From positions 744,001 to 808,000 of the forward strand of contig NC_012796.1 of the NCBI RefSeq assembly GCF_000010665.1: a stretch of DNA of 64,000 nucleotides, written 5' to 3'. Origin of the DNA: Solidesulfovibrio magneticus RS-1 (GTDB lineage Bacteria > Desulfobacterota > Desulfovibrionia > Desulfovibrionales > Desulfovibrionaceae). Below, in pieces: positions 36,027 to 44,696 of this stretch (its first letter is position 1; every line of letters begins with the position of its first letter). The notes under the pieces were generated by a model. It was given only the letters and a program-made list of their open reading frames with translations. It had not been told where the DNA came from and did no database searches. The position numbers were made by a program, and so were the translations under genes.

Positions 36027-38132
36027 ATGCCGCCCGAATCCGCCGCCTGGACCGAACTGTTGCCCCCGTTGCTCGCCCGGGAAGAACCTTGGCTCATGGA
36101 GCGCGTCCTGGTCCATGCCAAGGCCCAGGGCTACACGGCCTACACCTCCACCCTGGTCGAAGCCTGGCGCGTGTCCGTGGCCGGACTGTCCGCCGCCGTG
36201 GCCGCTGCTCTGGCCGGCGACCCTTGTCGTCTGGCCGACTACCCGGCTGACGCCTCCAATCCCGACGATCCCGTCACCGCCTTTGCCGTGCGCGAGGCCG
36301 CCCTGCACCGCCAGCGCGGCATCTCCCTGGCCATGTTCTGGGGGCTGCTCAAATATTACCGGCAGGCCTATCTGGAACTCCTGGACGCCCGGGCCGACGT
36401 CCTGGGCGAGGGCCTGGCCCAGGCTCGATCCTTTGTCGCCGCCTGCTTCGAGCGCATGGAATACGCCTTTGTCCTGCGCTGGGAGGAACTCTCGGAAAAA
36501 GGCCTTCACGACGCCCTGGCCCGGGAAAACCGCGCCCTGGCCAACGAGAAGAACAAATACCTCACCGTCTTCGAGACCGTGCCCCACGCCCTGTTCCTCC
36601 TCGACGCGGACGGGGCGCTGGATAACGCCAATGCCCTGGCCCTGGCCCTGCTCGGCCGGGAGTCCGCCTGCGGCGCGCTCTATTACGGCGGCTTCTCGCC
36701 CCAGGGCGAAGACGCCTGCCCCGAACTGCTCGGCCGGCCCCTGACCGAGCTGCTTCCCTGGCTGGCCCCGGCCCTGGACGCGCCGGTCGGGCAGGTGGCA
36801 AGCCGCCTGCCCGTCGAGATCGTCGTGGAAATCGACCAAGCGGACCGCCACTACAGCGTCGTGGCCGAAACCCTGCGCGACGTGTCCGGCAAATTCGCCG
36901 GCAAGGTGGTCCTTTGCCGTGACGTCACCGAGCGCCGGGCCACCGAGAACGCCCTGGCCCGTAGCGAGGAACTCTACCGCTCCCTGGTGGAAGCCATGCA
37001 CCAGGGCGTGGCCGTGCTGTCCCCCGAAGGCCGGGTCGATTTCGCCAACCAGACCCTGTGCGACCTCCTTGGCCGGCCCATGGACGCGGTCATCAGCCAG
37101 CCATTATTCGCCTTCCTGCGCCCCGAAGACCACGGCCGCTTCATGGAATCCCTGGCCGCCCGGGCCCAGGGGCAGGCCGATCCCTACGAGTTGCGCCTGC
37201 GCCGGCCCGACGGCCGCTCCGTGGTCATCATGGCCTCGCCCTCGCCCCTGGTCGGGCCGGACGGCGACTACCAGGGGTCCCTTGAGGTCTTTACCGACGT
37301 CACCCGGCTGCGCCAGCTCGAACTCCAGCTCGCCACGGCCAAACGCCTGGAAGCCATCGGTCAGCTCGCCGGCGGCGTGGCCCACGAAATCAACACCCCC
37401 CTGCAATACCTGGCCGGCAACCTCGACTTCGCCCAAAACGGCCTGGCCCACGTCCTGACGCTGCTTGACAAATACGAAACCGCCCTGGCCCAGGCTGAAG
37501 CCGGCCCCGGCCTGGACGCGGCCAAGGCCGCCATCGACGCCTTCCGCCGCGACAACGACCTGGAAATGCTGCTGGCCGAGCTGCCCCAGGCCCTGGCCGA
37601 AAGCCGCCACGGGGCCGAGCGCGTGGCCGCTTTCGTGCGCTCCATCAAACGCTTCGCCCAGACCGAATCCGTCGGCCGCCGGGCCATCGACGTCAACGAA
37701 GCCATCCGGGCCACCGTCGAAGTCGCCAAAAGCGCCCAGGAATACCCCATCACCATGTGCACGGACCTGGCTAACGACCTGCCGCCGCTGCCCTGCGTGC
37801 CCGGCGACTTCAACCAGCTCCTGCTGTGCCTGCTAATAAACGCCGCCCAGGCCATCGAACCCAAGCCCGATGCCAACGGCCGCATCGACATCGTCAGCCG
37901 CCGCCAAGGCCAAGCCATCGCCATCACCGTAGCCGACACCGGCAAAGGCATCCCGGCCGAACTCCAAGACAAGATCTTCGACCCCTTCTTCACCACCCGC
38001 GACGTCGGCAAAGGCGGCGGCCAAGGCCTGGCCATCGCTCTGTCCATCGTCCAGAAACACAAAGGCGACATCCGCTTCGCCTCCGAACCCGGCCAGGGAA
38101 CGACGTTTTGCGTAACGTTTCCTTTGGAGTGA
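36027..38132 (+). CDS. PAS-domain sensor histidine kinase with RsbR-like N-terminus
   Basis: 701 residues. Residues ~1-170 are an all-helical RsbRD/globin-like sensor region; two PAS domains follow (YLTVFETVPHALFLLDADGA and LYRSLVEAMHQGVAVLSPEG), then a HisKA-type H-box GGVAHEINTPLQYL and an HATPase with VADTGKGIPAELQDKIFDPF. No membrane segment is seen, so it is cytoplasmic. ATG 36027 with GGGAG 5 nt upstream is preferred to TTG 36003. No receiver gene is immediately adjacent on the same strand; the response regulator at 39237 is the nearest. Confidence 0.88.
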   Translation: MPPESAAWTELLPPLLAREEPWLMERVLVHAKAQGYTAYTSTLVEAWRVSVAGLSAAVAAALAGDPCRLADYPADASNPDDPVTAFAVREAALHRQRGISLAMFWGLLKYYRQAYLELLDARADVLGEGLAQARSFVAACFERMEYAFVLRWEELSEKGLHDALARENRALANEKNKYLTVFETVPHALFLLDADGALDNANALALALLGRESACGALYYGGFSPQGEDACPELLGRPLTELLPWLAPALDAPVGQVASRLPVEIVVEIDQADRHYSVVAETLRDVSGKFAGKVVLCRDVTERRATENALARSEELYRSLVEAMHQGVAVLSPEGRVDFANQTLCDLLGRPMDAVISQPLFAFLRPEDHGRFMESLAARAQGQADPYELRLRRPDGRSVVIMASPSPLVGPDGDYQGSLEVFTDVTRLRQLELQLATAKRLEAIGQLAGGVAHEINTPLQYLAGNLDFAQNGLAHVLTLLDKYETALAQAEAGPGLDAAKAAIDAFRRDNDLEMLLAELPQALAESRHGAERVAAFVRSIKRFAQTESVGRRAIDVNEAIRATVEVAKSAQEYPITMCTDLANDLPPLPCVPGDFNQLLLCLLINAAQAIEPKPDANGRIDIVSRRQGQAIAITVADTGKGIPAELQDKIFDPFFTTRDVGKGGGQGLAIALSIVQKHKGDIRFASEPGQGTTFCVTFPLE

Positions 38133-38166
38133 TGGTGGGTTATGAGGGGGGTGGAAGGCGAAGAAT

Positions 38167-38205
38167 GCTTCCGGCGGCCAAAGGGGGTGACCCCCTTTGG
38201 AAACC
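38167..38205. repeat. REP-like palindrome, copy 2
   Basis: TTCCGGCGGCC precedes a perfect 10-bp stem (38178-38187 with 38191-38200), loop TGA, and trailing AAACCCC. It shares the opening and overall layout with the copies at 26441 and 38425. It lies 35 bp after the kinase gene and may end its transcript. Confidence 0.7.
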
Positions 38206-38326
38206 CCGAATGGGCGCGGCAAGGGGCAGGCCGGTTGCACTAGAGGCCTGAGAGCAGACCCCTTTTGGCGAAAGACCGCCGAGAGGGGCATATCGGTCCC
38301 CTCCTGTTGATCAAGCGCAAGACATG

Positions 38327-38380
38327 GCGAAGCGGCCGGATCGGCGCGAGGCTTTGATCGCGCCGATCCGGCCGCTTCGC
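38327..38380. other. long perfect hairpin (23-bp arms)
   Basis: Arms 38327-38349 and 38358-38380 are perfect inverted repeats with an 8-nt loop. No T-run follows either arm. It sits between two REP-like palindromes in a 370-bp gap between convergent genes. It is much longer than a normal terminator stem. Confidence 0.85.
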
Positions 38381-38424
38381 TGGCGTGCCGTCCGCCGAAC
38401 CAACCAACCGACCATCCCCATGTC

Positions 38425-38465
38425 GGGGGTCCGGGGGGCTGAGCCTCCCGGCCGCCGGAGGCATC
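38425..38465. repeat. REP-like palindrome, copy 3
   Basis: On the minus strand the element reads TGCCTCCGGCGGCC, then a 9-bp stem with one G-T mismatch and loop TCA, then GGACCCCC. It lies about 40 bp downstream of the convergent cytochrome b5-like gene. Confidence 0.7.
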
Positions 38466-38502
38466 TTCTTCTTTTTCTTCTTCCTCTTCTACTACTTCCT
38501 AA

Positions 38503-39240
38503 CTAATCGTCGTGGGGCGGGAAGGTCAAAGCCGCGCCGAACCAGCCGATGACGGAGACGATGGGCAAAAGCGCCAGCACGACCAGCACGAAGCCGATGT
38601 GGCTGCCGGCTTCGGCCATGATGTCGGGGGTCTTGACGCTTTCAATAAACGTCCACAGCAGGGCCAGGAACAGCACGGGCGTGGCGGCGAGTTTGATCAT
38701 GATGGGGGTTACCCGGGCGCTGGCGTAGTTGAGCCACCAGGTGAACAGGCCAGTGACGATGGCCACGGGCGTGAAGACCAGGCCCAGGCCGAGCAGCACG
38801 GGCAGGGCGGCGGCGAAGGCTTGTTTGCCGGTGATAAGCGCCAGCAGCAGGCACAGGGGGGCGGCGGTGCAAAAGGCGATGGGGAAGTGGACGGTCATGG
38901 GGTGGGGGTGGCGCTTGAGCATGGGGAAGCGCTTCATGCACTTGGCCAGCCAGGGCGGCACGCGGTCGGCGGCGGACTCGGGCTTAAGGGCCGGGGCGTC
39001 GAGGAGGCCGACCCGGGGGAAGCGTTCCAGCACGTCGGGGCTGTGGGGGGCCTGGGAGAGTTCGAGGCCCATGTCGCCGCCGGCGTGGTGGCGGTTCATG
39101 TGTTTGCCGGCTTTCCACAGGCGGCTGGCGGAGACGTCGTAGACCACGCCGTTGTAGGCGAGGTAGGTGGGTTTGCCGTCGGTTCCGTCGAAGGCGGCCA
39201 ATTCCTGGGGCGTGAAGCGTTTTTCCGGGTTCTGGCTCAT
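38503..39240 (-). CDS. cytochrome b5-like domain fused to DUF2231-type membrane domain
   Basis: 245 residues. Residues ~8-70 form a cytochrome b5-like domain (FTPQELAAFDGTDGKPTYLA, GVVYDVSASRLWKAGKHMNR) with candidate heme His residues in KHMNRHHAGGD. Four or five membrane helices follow with HPHPMTVHFPIAFC, the start of DUF2231-like membrane proteins. It may pass electrons at the inner membrane. The start overlaps the stop of the response regulator (ATGA), so the two are coupled. Confidence 0.75.
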   Translation of the reverse strand: MSQNPEKRFTPQELAAFDGTDGKPTYLAYNGVVYDVSASRLWKAGKHMNRHHAGGDMGLELSQAPHSPDVLERFPRVGLLDAPALKPESAADRVPPWLAKCMKRFPMLKRHPHPMTVHFPIAFCTAAPLCLLLALITGKQAFAAALPVLLGLGLVFTPVAIVTGLFTWWLNYASARVTPIMIKLAATPVLFLALLWTFIESVKTPDIMAEAGSHIGFVLVVLALLPIVSVIGWFGAALTFPPHDD

Positions 39241-39665
39241 GCGGTGCTCCTTTGGAGGGCGGGCTGGTCGATGATGTCGAACTTGCGCAGTTCGGCCAGG
39301 ACGGCGTCGCTGGTGAAGGGTTTGGGGAGAAACGACAGGGCCTGGCCTTGGAAGAAGGCCCGGTAGACGTTTCTGGAGTCGTCGGCGGCGGAGACCATGA
39401 TGACCTTGGCGGCGTCGGCCGGGCCGACGTGCTGCTCGTGTTCCAGGTGGCGCATGGCTTCCAGGGCCTGGTGTCCGTCCATGGCCGGCATCATGACGTC
39501 GATGAAGATGACGTCGTAGGGCGTGCCGGCGCGAAGGGCCTGGGCGAAGGCGTCGAGGCCTTCACGGCCGTTGGCGGCCAGTTCGCAGGCCGCGAACGGG
39601 GCAAGGATTTCCGCCAGGAAGCGTTTGGTCACGGGGTCGTCGTCGATGATGAGCGCGCGCAGCAT
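39237..39665 (-). CDS. single-domain CheY-like response regulator
   Basis: 142 residues. Receiver domain with the acidic pair DDD (RALIIDDDPVTKRFL), phospho-Asp in VIFIDVMMPAMDG, Ser/Thr in MVSAADD and Lys in FLPKPFT. There is no output domain. The ATG at 39665 begins right at the fold; the open frame continues upstream without domain content. It is translationally coupled to the cytochrome b5-like gene. Confidence 0.85.
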   Translation of the reverse strand: MLRALIIDDDPVTKRFLAEILAPFAACELAANGREGLDAFAQALRAGTPYDVIFIDVMMPAMDGHQALEAMRHLEHEQHVGPADAAKVIMVSAADDSRNVYRAFFQGQALSFLPKPFTSDAVLAELRKFDIIDQPALQRSTA

Positions 39666-39781
39666 GGTATATCCCGATAAAGCGGTCAGAGCTCGGCGAA
39701 AGCCGGCCCCGAAGCCTACCAGAAACGCCTTCGGCGTCAACAGCCGGGGGCGATTATCGACGCCAGCGCTTCGTTAATGGC

Positions 39782-39958
39782 TCAGGACGCGAACGCGGCG
39801 GCGGCCGCGGGGTGTCCGGCCAGGCCGCAGTAGCCGGACTCGCCGCCCGTGGTCCGCCACATCATGCACATGCTCCCCTGGCAGAATTTCATCTTGTCGT
39901 CGTGGGTTTTAAGCAGCGGACAGAACTTGAACTTGGCGTCGTTTTCGTTGACGAGCAT
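39782..39958 (-). CDS. small Cys-rich protein
   Basis: 58 residues with four Cys (C13, C26, C31, C44) in the order FKFCPLL, KFCQGSMC and GYCGLAG, and Met-rich spacing. The layout suggests a small metal-binding fold. AAGGAAA lies upstream, and the gene begins 14 bp after the phosphatase gene, so it belongs to that unit. I do not recognise a named family. Confidence 0.65.
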   Translation of the reverse strand: MLVNENDAKFKFCPLLKTHDDKMKFCQGSMCMMWRTTGGESGYCGLAGHPAAAAAFAS

Positions 39959-39972
39959 GGCGGTTTCCTTGG

Positions 39973-42162
39973 TCAGGTTGGGGTTTTGGAGTTCAGGGCC
40001 GCAGCCAGCAGGGTGACGTCGTCGGCCAGCGGCGTTTCGCCCCGGAAGGCGTCGAGGGCGTCCATGAGGGCCTGGCAGACGGCCTGGGGGCCGAAGGGGG
40101 CGGATTTCGCCAGCACGGCCCGGGTGCGATCCTTGCCGAACATCTCGTCTTCGGCGTTGCGGGCTTCCCAGAGGCCGTCGGAGCCGATGAGGATGATCGT
40201 GCCCGGGGCGAGGTCGGCGATATGCCCGGTGGCGTAGACGGCGTCGTCCATGGCCCCGAGGATCAGGCCCTTGCAGGACAGTTCCGAGGTCTGGCCGGTG
40301 GCCGGATCGTGGACCAGGGCCGGGTCGTGGCCGGCACGGGCAAAGGCGGCGCGACGGCCGGCCGGGTCGATCTCCAGGTAAAAGAGCGTCATGAAGCGGC
40401 CGGTGCCCATGGTGTCGCGGGCCAGCTCTCGGTTGACGTCGGTCAGTATCTCGCCGGGTGTGCCCGGGGCGGCGGCGCGCGGCCGCAGCAGCGCCCGGGC
40501 GGTGGTCATGAGCAGGGCGGCTTCCAGGCCATGGCCGGTGACGTCGCCCACGGCCAGGCCGACGAGGCCGGCTTTGGGACCGTCGAAGGGCAGGATGTCG
40601 TAATAGTCGCCGCCCGTGGCGTCGCAGTAGCGGCAGGCGGCCCCCAGGGCCAGGCCGTCGATGTCCGGTGGCTGGCCGGGCAGCAGGCTGCGCTGGATCT
40701 CGCTGGCCAGGGCCACGGATTCGCACAGGCGCACGTGGGCGTCGAGGGTGGGGGCGAGCTCGTTGAAGACCCGGCCGAGTTCGGCGATCTCATCGTGACC
40801 TTTGACCGGAACCCGGGCGGTGAAGTCGCGGGCGGCCAGGCGGCGGGCCATGTCCGTGAGCACGAGGATGGGCCGGGTGACGACCCGGGAGGCGGCCAGG
40901 GAGACGAAGGCCAGGCCGAGCATGACCGCGCCGGCGATAAACGAGCCTATGATGTAGAGGCGGCGGATGCTCGTGTCCACGTCGCCGGCCACGGCCGCGG
41001 CCTCGGCCAGGACGTCGTCCACCGGGGCGAGCTGCAGCAGGGCTTCGTTTTCGCCGGTTTTGGCGTAGGCGGCCAAAACCTCGCGGCCGTTGTAGGGCAG
41101 GCGGACCACGCCGGAGGTTCCGGCGGCCACGTCCAGGGCCATGACGGCCAGGGTGGCTTCGTCCGGCGAGGCCAGGGGCGCGGGGTGGACAAAGGCCTGC
41201 CAGCCGTGGCCGCCCCGGGCGGCGCGCACCACCTCGCCGGCCTCGACCAGAAGGCGCGGCGCGCCCTTGTCGTCCGGCGCGGCCACGACGAGCAGGCTTT
41301 CGATGTCCGGGGCAATGTGGCCGGGGCTGCTGACCGAGGCGAGCAGGTCGGACAGCGGGGTGAAGATGGCCGTGGCCCCGATGACGCCGCCGTCCGGGCG
41401 ACGCACCGGGGCGGCCACCACCACGGACACGCGTCCGGTGCCGGGTTCGCCCTGGGGCTGCCCCCAGACCGGCGCGTCGGCGGCGATGGCGGCCTGATAC
41501 CAGGGGGCGCTTAACGGACTGGCCCGCCGGGGCCAGCCCGGCACGGCCGGATAGACGGCCACCGTGCCGTCGGCCAGGATAGTGTCCTGAAAATGGGCCA
41601 GGGGGCCGACCAGGGCGGCAATGCGCTTAAGCGGCCGGGCGAGGCCGGCCAGGGCGGCGGCGTCCGGCGGGAGGGCTTCGGCGCTGGCTTCGGGCGGCAG
41701 ACGCAGGAGCACCCGGCCGGGATCGATGGGCAGGGGCAGGCGGCGGCCTTCGAGATCGACACGGTAATAGCCCGGCGTTTCGACAAAGCCTTCGTGGTCG
41801 GGGTGGTCGGCGCGGCCCATGCCCATGTTCATGGGCATGGCCGGCAGGGCGGTGGTGATGACGGCCTGTTTGTGAGGGTCCAGGGTCTTGTCCGGCGGCG
41901 CGGCCAGGGCCTGGGCCACGGCGTCGGCCTGGAGGGCCGCGGCCAGGGCCAGGGTCTGGCGGCGGGCGGCCAGCAGCCGGGCGTGGTCTTCCACGGTGCG
42001 GCCCAGGCGCGTCTTGGCCTCGGCCACCAGATGCGCCCCGACCCGGCTCGACAGGCGTTCGGCCAGACGCGACAAGGCCAGCTGGCTGTTGACGCGAAGG
42101 ACGATCAACGGGACCAGCGACAGGGCGGCCAGCAGCCAGAAGAGCTTCCAGCGGATGCGCAC
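39973..42162 (-). CDS. membrane PP2C (SpoIIE/RsbU-type) phosphatase with sensor and HAMP domain
   Basis: 729 residues. Two membrane helices bracket a Cache-like periplasmic sensor (~30-395); a HAMP region follows (SRVVTRPILVLTDMARRLAA), then a SpoIIE domain with GGDYYDILPF, AVGDVTGHGLEAALLM, RAGHDPALV and IGSDGLWEA. Such enzymes dephosphorylate anti-sigma antagonists. No anti-sigma pair is seen in this window. A perfect palindrome sits 29 bp upstream of the start. Confidence 0.88.
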   Translation of the reverse strand: MRIRWKLFWLLAALSLVPLIVLRVNSQLALSRLAERLSSRVGAHLVAEAKTRLGRTVEDHARLLAARRQTLALAAALQADAVAQALAAPPDKTLDPHKQAVITTALPAMPMNMGMGRADHPDHEGFVETPGYYRVDLEGRRLPLPIDPGRVLLRLPPEASAEALPPDAAALAGLARPLKRIAALVGPLAHFQDTILADGTVAVYPAVPGWPRRASPLSAPWYQAAIAADAPVWGQPQGEPGTGRVSVVVAAPVRRPDGGVIGATAIFTPLSDLLASVSSPGHIAPDIESLLVVAAPDDKGAPRLLVEAGEVVRAARGGHGWQAFVHPAPLASPDEATLAVMALDVAAGTSGVVRLPYNGREVLAAYAKTGENEALLQLAPVDDVLAEAAAVAGDVDTSIRRLYIIGSFIAGAVMLGLAFVSLAASRVVTRPILVLTDMARRLAARDFTARVPVKGHDEIAELGRVFNELAPTLDAHVRLCESVALASEIQRSLLPGQPPDIDGLALGAACRYCDATGGDYYDILPFDGPKAGLVGLAVGDVTGHGLEAALLMTTARALLRPRAAAPGTPGEILTDVNRELARDTMGTGRFMTLFYLEIDPAGRRAAFARAGHDPALVHDPATGQTSELSCKGLILGAMDDAVYATGHIADLAPGTIILIGSDGLWEARNAEDEMFGKDRTRAVLAKSAPFGPQAVCQALMDALDAFRGETPLADDVTLLAAALNSKTPT

Positions 42163-42190
42163 GGCGACTCCGGGGGCTAGTGTCGCGTTC

Positions 42191-42218
42191 CTTAAAAAAT
42201 ACGAGAGTATTTTTTAAG
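42191..42218. promoter_or_regulatory. perfect 12-bp AT-rich palindrome upstream of the phosphatase gene
   Basis: Arms CTTAAAAAATAC (42191-42202) and GTATTTTTTAAG (42207-42218) flank GAGA. It is the same motif as at 32485-32510 before cydA. It lies between the end of the helicase gene and the start of the phosphatase gene, both on the minus strand. It could be an operator for the phosphatase unit or, less likely, a weak terminator. Confidence 0.6.
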
Positions 42219-42291
42219 AAAAAAATGGTTTTAGCTCGTTGACTACAAAATATCCTATACGCTTTTCGCGGACGCGACACTACGCGGACGG

Positions 42292-44511
42292 TCAGGCCTC
42301 GGGGGAGGCGGCGCCCTCCATTTCCAAAAAGGCGGCCAGGATCACCTTGGGGCCGAAATTGGGAAAATTGACCCGGTATTTGCCGTCGTCCAGGACGCCG
42401 ATGACCTTGCCGCGCCCGAAAATCTTGTGGCGGCAATAGCCCAGCGTCGACGGGTCCGGGGCCGGGCGCGGGGCCGGGGCGTCCTCCCGGGCCGGCAGCC
42501 GGGCCGAGAGCGGGGCCGAGGTGGCCCGGCGCATGGGCTGGCGCGTGAAGGATTGGGCGGAGGAACTGGCGGCCGTGGGCGCGGGGCAGGCAAAGCTGGC
42601 CGCGCCGGAGCCCCCCAGGCGTTCGCGGCGCTCGGCCAGCAAGCCCTGGGGCAGTTCGCGCAGAAAAATGCTCGGCATGGCTGGGGCGCAGCCGCCTCCC
42701 TGGCGCTGGTAAAGCGTCTCCGGGGAAAAAAGCCCGAGATAGTCCCGGGCGCGGGTGCAGGCCACGTAGAGCAGCCGGCGTTCCTCTTCCAGGTCCTCGG
42801 CCCGGGACAGGGCGTGGCGCGAGGGGAAACGTTCGTCCACCAGATCGATAATGAGCACGGCCGACCATTCCAGGCCCTTGGAGGAGTGGACCGTGGACAG
42901 CACCAGATGGCCTTCGCGGGCCTTTTTGCGGTCCTCGTCCGGGTTTTCCAGGACAAGGTCGGCCAGGAAGGCGTCGAGGTCGGCGTAGGCGGCGGCGATC
43001 TGTTCGAGCTGGTCTAGGCCGGCCTGGCGGCGCGGATAGTCGTCGGGGTATCTTTCGGTCAAAAGCGGGGCATAGGCCTCAATGACCTTGGAGAGCAGCT
43101 CCTGGGGCGAGGGCGGCAGGGCGCGCAGGGCGTCGAGAAATTCGATCAGCGCCTTGAATTCGCCCGATTTGGCCGCCATCTTGCCGAGCATCGCCCGGTC
43201 GCCGGCCCGGATGGCCTCGAAGATCCTGGTGGCCGTTTTGGGGCCGATGCCCGGCACGAAGGCCAGCACCCGGGACCAGGCCGGAAAGTCGGCCGTGTTG
43301 CGGGCCAGACGCAGGTAGGCCAGCACGTCCTTGATGTGAGCGGCTTCGGAGAATTTCTGGCCGCCGTACTTCTGGAAGGGGATGCCGGCTTTGCCGAGCT
43401 CCACTTCCAGGGCGTAGGACTGGTAGCCGGCCCTAAACAGCACGGCGATCTCATGCAGCGGGAAGGTGGCCGAGAGTTCCTTGACCTTGGCCGCCACCAT
43501 GGACGCCTGGGTGAGGTCGGAAAAGGGCCGCATGCACTGGGGCTGGGGGCCGTCCTCGCGGGTGGTGAAGAGATGTTTTTCGAACTTGCGTCCGGCTCCG
43601 GCCAGCACGGCGTTGGTGAGATTCAAAATGGGCTGGGTGGAGCGGTAGTTGCGTTCCAGCTTGATGAGCTTGGTGCCCGGGAACAGGCTCGGGAAATCCA
43701 GGATGTTGTCCACCGACGCGCCGCGAAAGGCGTAGATGGATTGGGCATCGTCGCCCACGGCCATGACGTTGCCGCCTTCCGGGGCAAGAAGGCGCGTAAG
43801 CCTGGCCTGGACCTTGTTGGTGTCCTGATACTCATCGACCATGACATGGCTGTGACGGGCGCGAATGAGCGCGCCGGGGCCGGCGGGGTCGGCCAGGAGC
43901 CGCTCCAGGGTGAAGAGCAGGTCGTCGTAGTCGAGGAGATTGTGCTCGGCCTTGAACGCGCCGTAGGCCTGTCCAAGGCTCGTGATGGCCTCGGCGTAGG
44001 GCAGCAGGTGAAAGGCTTCCCGGGCGATGACGTCGCCGACTTCCAACTCCTTGTTGCGGGCCTTGGAGAGCAGGCCCAGGATGGCCGATTTGCGGGGAAA
44101 CGACCGGTCGCCCTTGCCCAGGCCCAGCCGGTCCTTGCACTGGCCGAGGATGTCCTCGCAGTCGGCGGCGTCGAGGCAGGTGAAGCCGCCGGGAAAACCG
44201 GCGGCCTCGCTGTAGCGGCGCAGCGCGGCAAAGGCAAAGGCGTGGAAGGTGCCGCCGGCCACGCCCGAGATGCCTTGGGCCCCAAGGGCCAAGAGCAGCC
44301 CGGCCCGGGTCAGCATCTCCTGGGCGGCCTTGCGGGTAAAGGTCAAAAGCAGGATGGAGGCCGGCTCCACGCCCTTGAGCACCAGATGGGCCAGACGGTA
44401 GACAATGGTGCGGGTCTTGCCGCTGCCGGCGCCGGCGATGACCAGGACCGGCCCTTCGGTGGTGCTGACGGCCTCAAGCTGGGCGGGGTTCAGTTCGTTT
44501 GTGCAGTCCAT
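42292..44511 (-). CDS. UvrD/PcrA-type superfamily 1 DNA helicase
   Basis: 739 residues. Q-motif and Walker A are LNPAQLEAVSTTEGPVLVIA and GAGSGKTRTIVYRL; Walker B is VDEYQDTN; later VGDDAQSIYAFRGA and LSTVHSSKGLEWSAV. A C-terminal Tudor-like segment (GYCRHKIFGRGKVIGVLDDG) matches the RNA polymerase-binding tail of PcrA/UvrD. It acts in repair and in clearing replication forks. Confidence 0.92.
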   Translation of the reverse strand: MDCTNELNPAQLEAVSTTEGPVLVIAGAGSGKTRTIVYRLAHLVLKGVEPASILLLTFTRKAAQEMLTRAGLLLALGAQGISGVAGGTFHAFAFAALRRYSEAAGFPGGFTCLDAADCEDILGQCKDRLGLGKGDRSFPRKSAILGLLSKARNKELEVGDVIAREAFHLLPYAEAITSLGQAYGAFKAEHNLLDYDDLLFTLERLLADPAGPGALIRARHSHVMVDEYQDTNKVQARLTRLLAPEGGNVMAVGDDAQSIYAFRGASVDNILDFPSLFPGTKLIKLERNYRSTQPILNLTNAVLAGAGRKFEKHLFTTREDGPQPQCMRPFSDLTQASMVAAKVKELSATFPLHEIAVLFRAGYQSYALEVELGKAGIPFQKYGGQKFSEAAHIKDVLAYLRLARNTADFPAWSRVLAFVPGIGPKTATRIFEAIRAGDRAMLGKMAAKSGEFKALIEFLDALRALPPSPQELLSKVIEAYAPLLTERYPDDYPRRQAGLDQLEQIAAAYADLDAFLADLVLENPDEDRKKAREGHLVLSTVHSSKGLEWSAVLIIDLVDERFPSRHALSRAEDLEEERRLLYVACTRARDYLGLFSPETLYQRQGGGCAPAMPSIFLRELPQGLLAERRERLGGSGAASFACPAPTAASSSAQSFTRQPMRRATSAPLSARLPAREDAPAPRPAPDPSTLGYCRHKIFGRGKVIGVLDDGKYRVNFPNFGPKVILAAFLEMEGAASPEA

Positions 44512-44696
44512 GATTTTCGTTGTTGGGGTACGAGGTTCCCGCCTGCGGCGGCTGTTTGGCCGCTGATCGTGTGTCGCGGAGCAGGCTGGCCATGTGGCTA
44601 TGTGGCTGTCGCGTTAGGGCGCTGGTCGCGGTATGTCCGGGGGAGGTCGGCGCATGCCGATTTCCAGATCCCTGCAACAGGTGGTGATCAGTTTGT

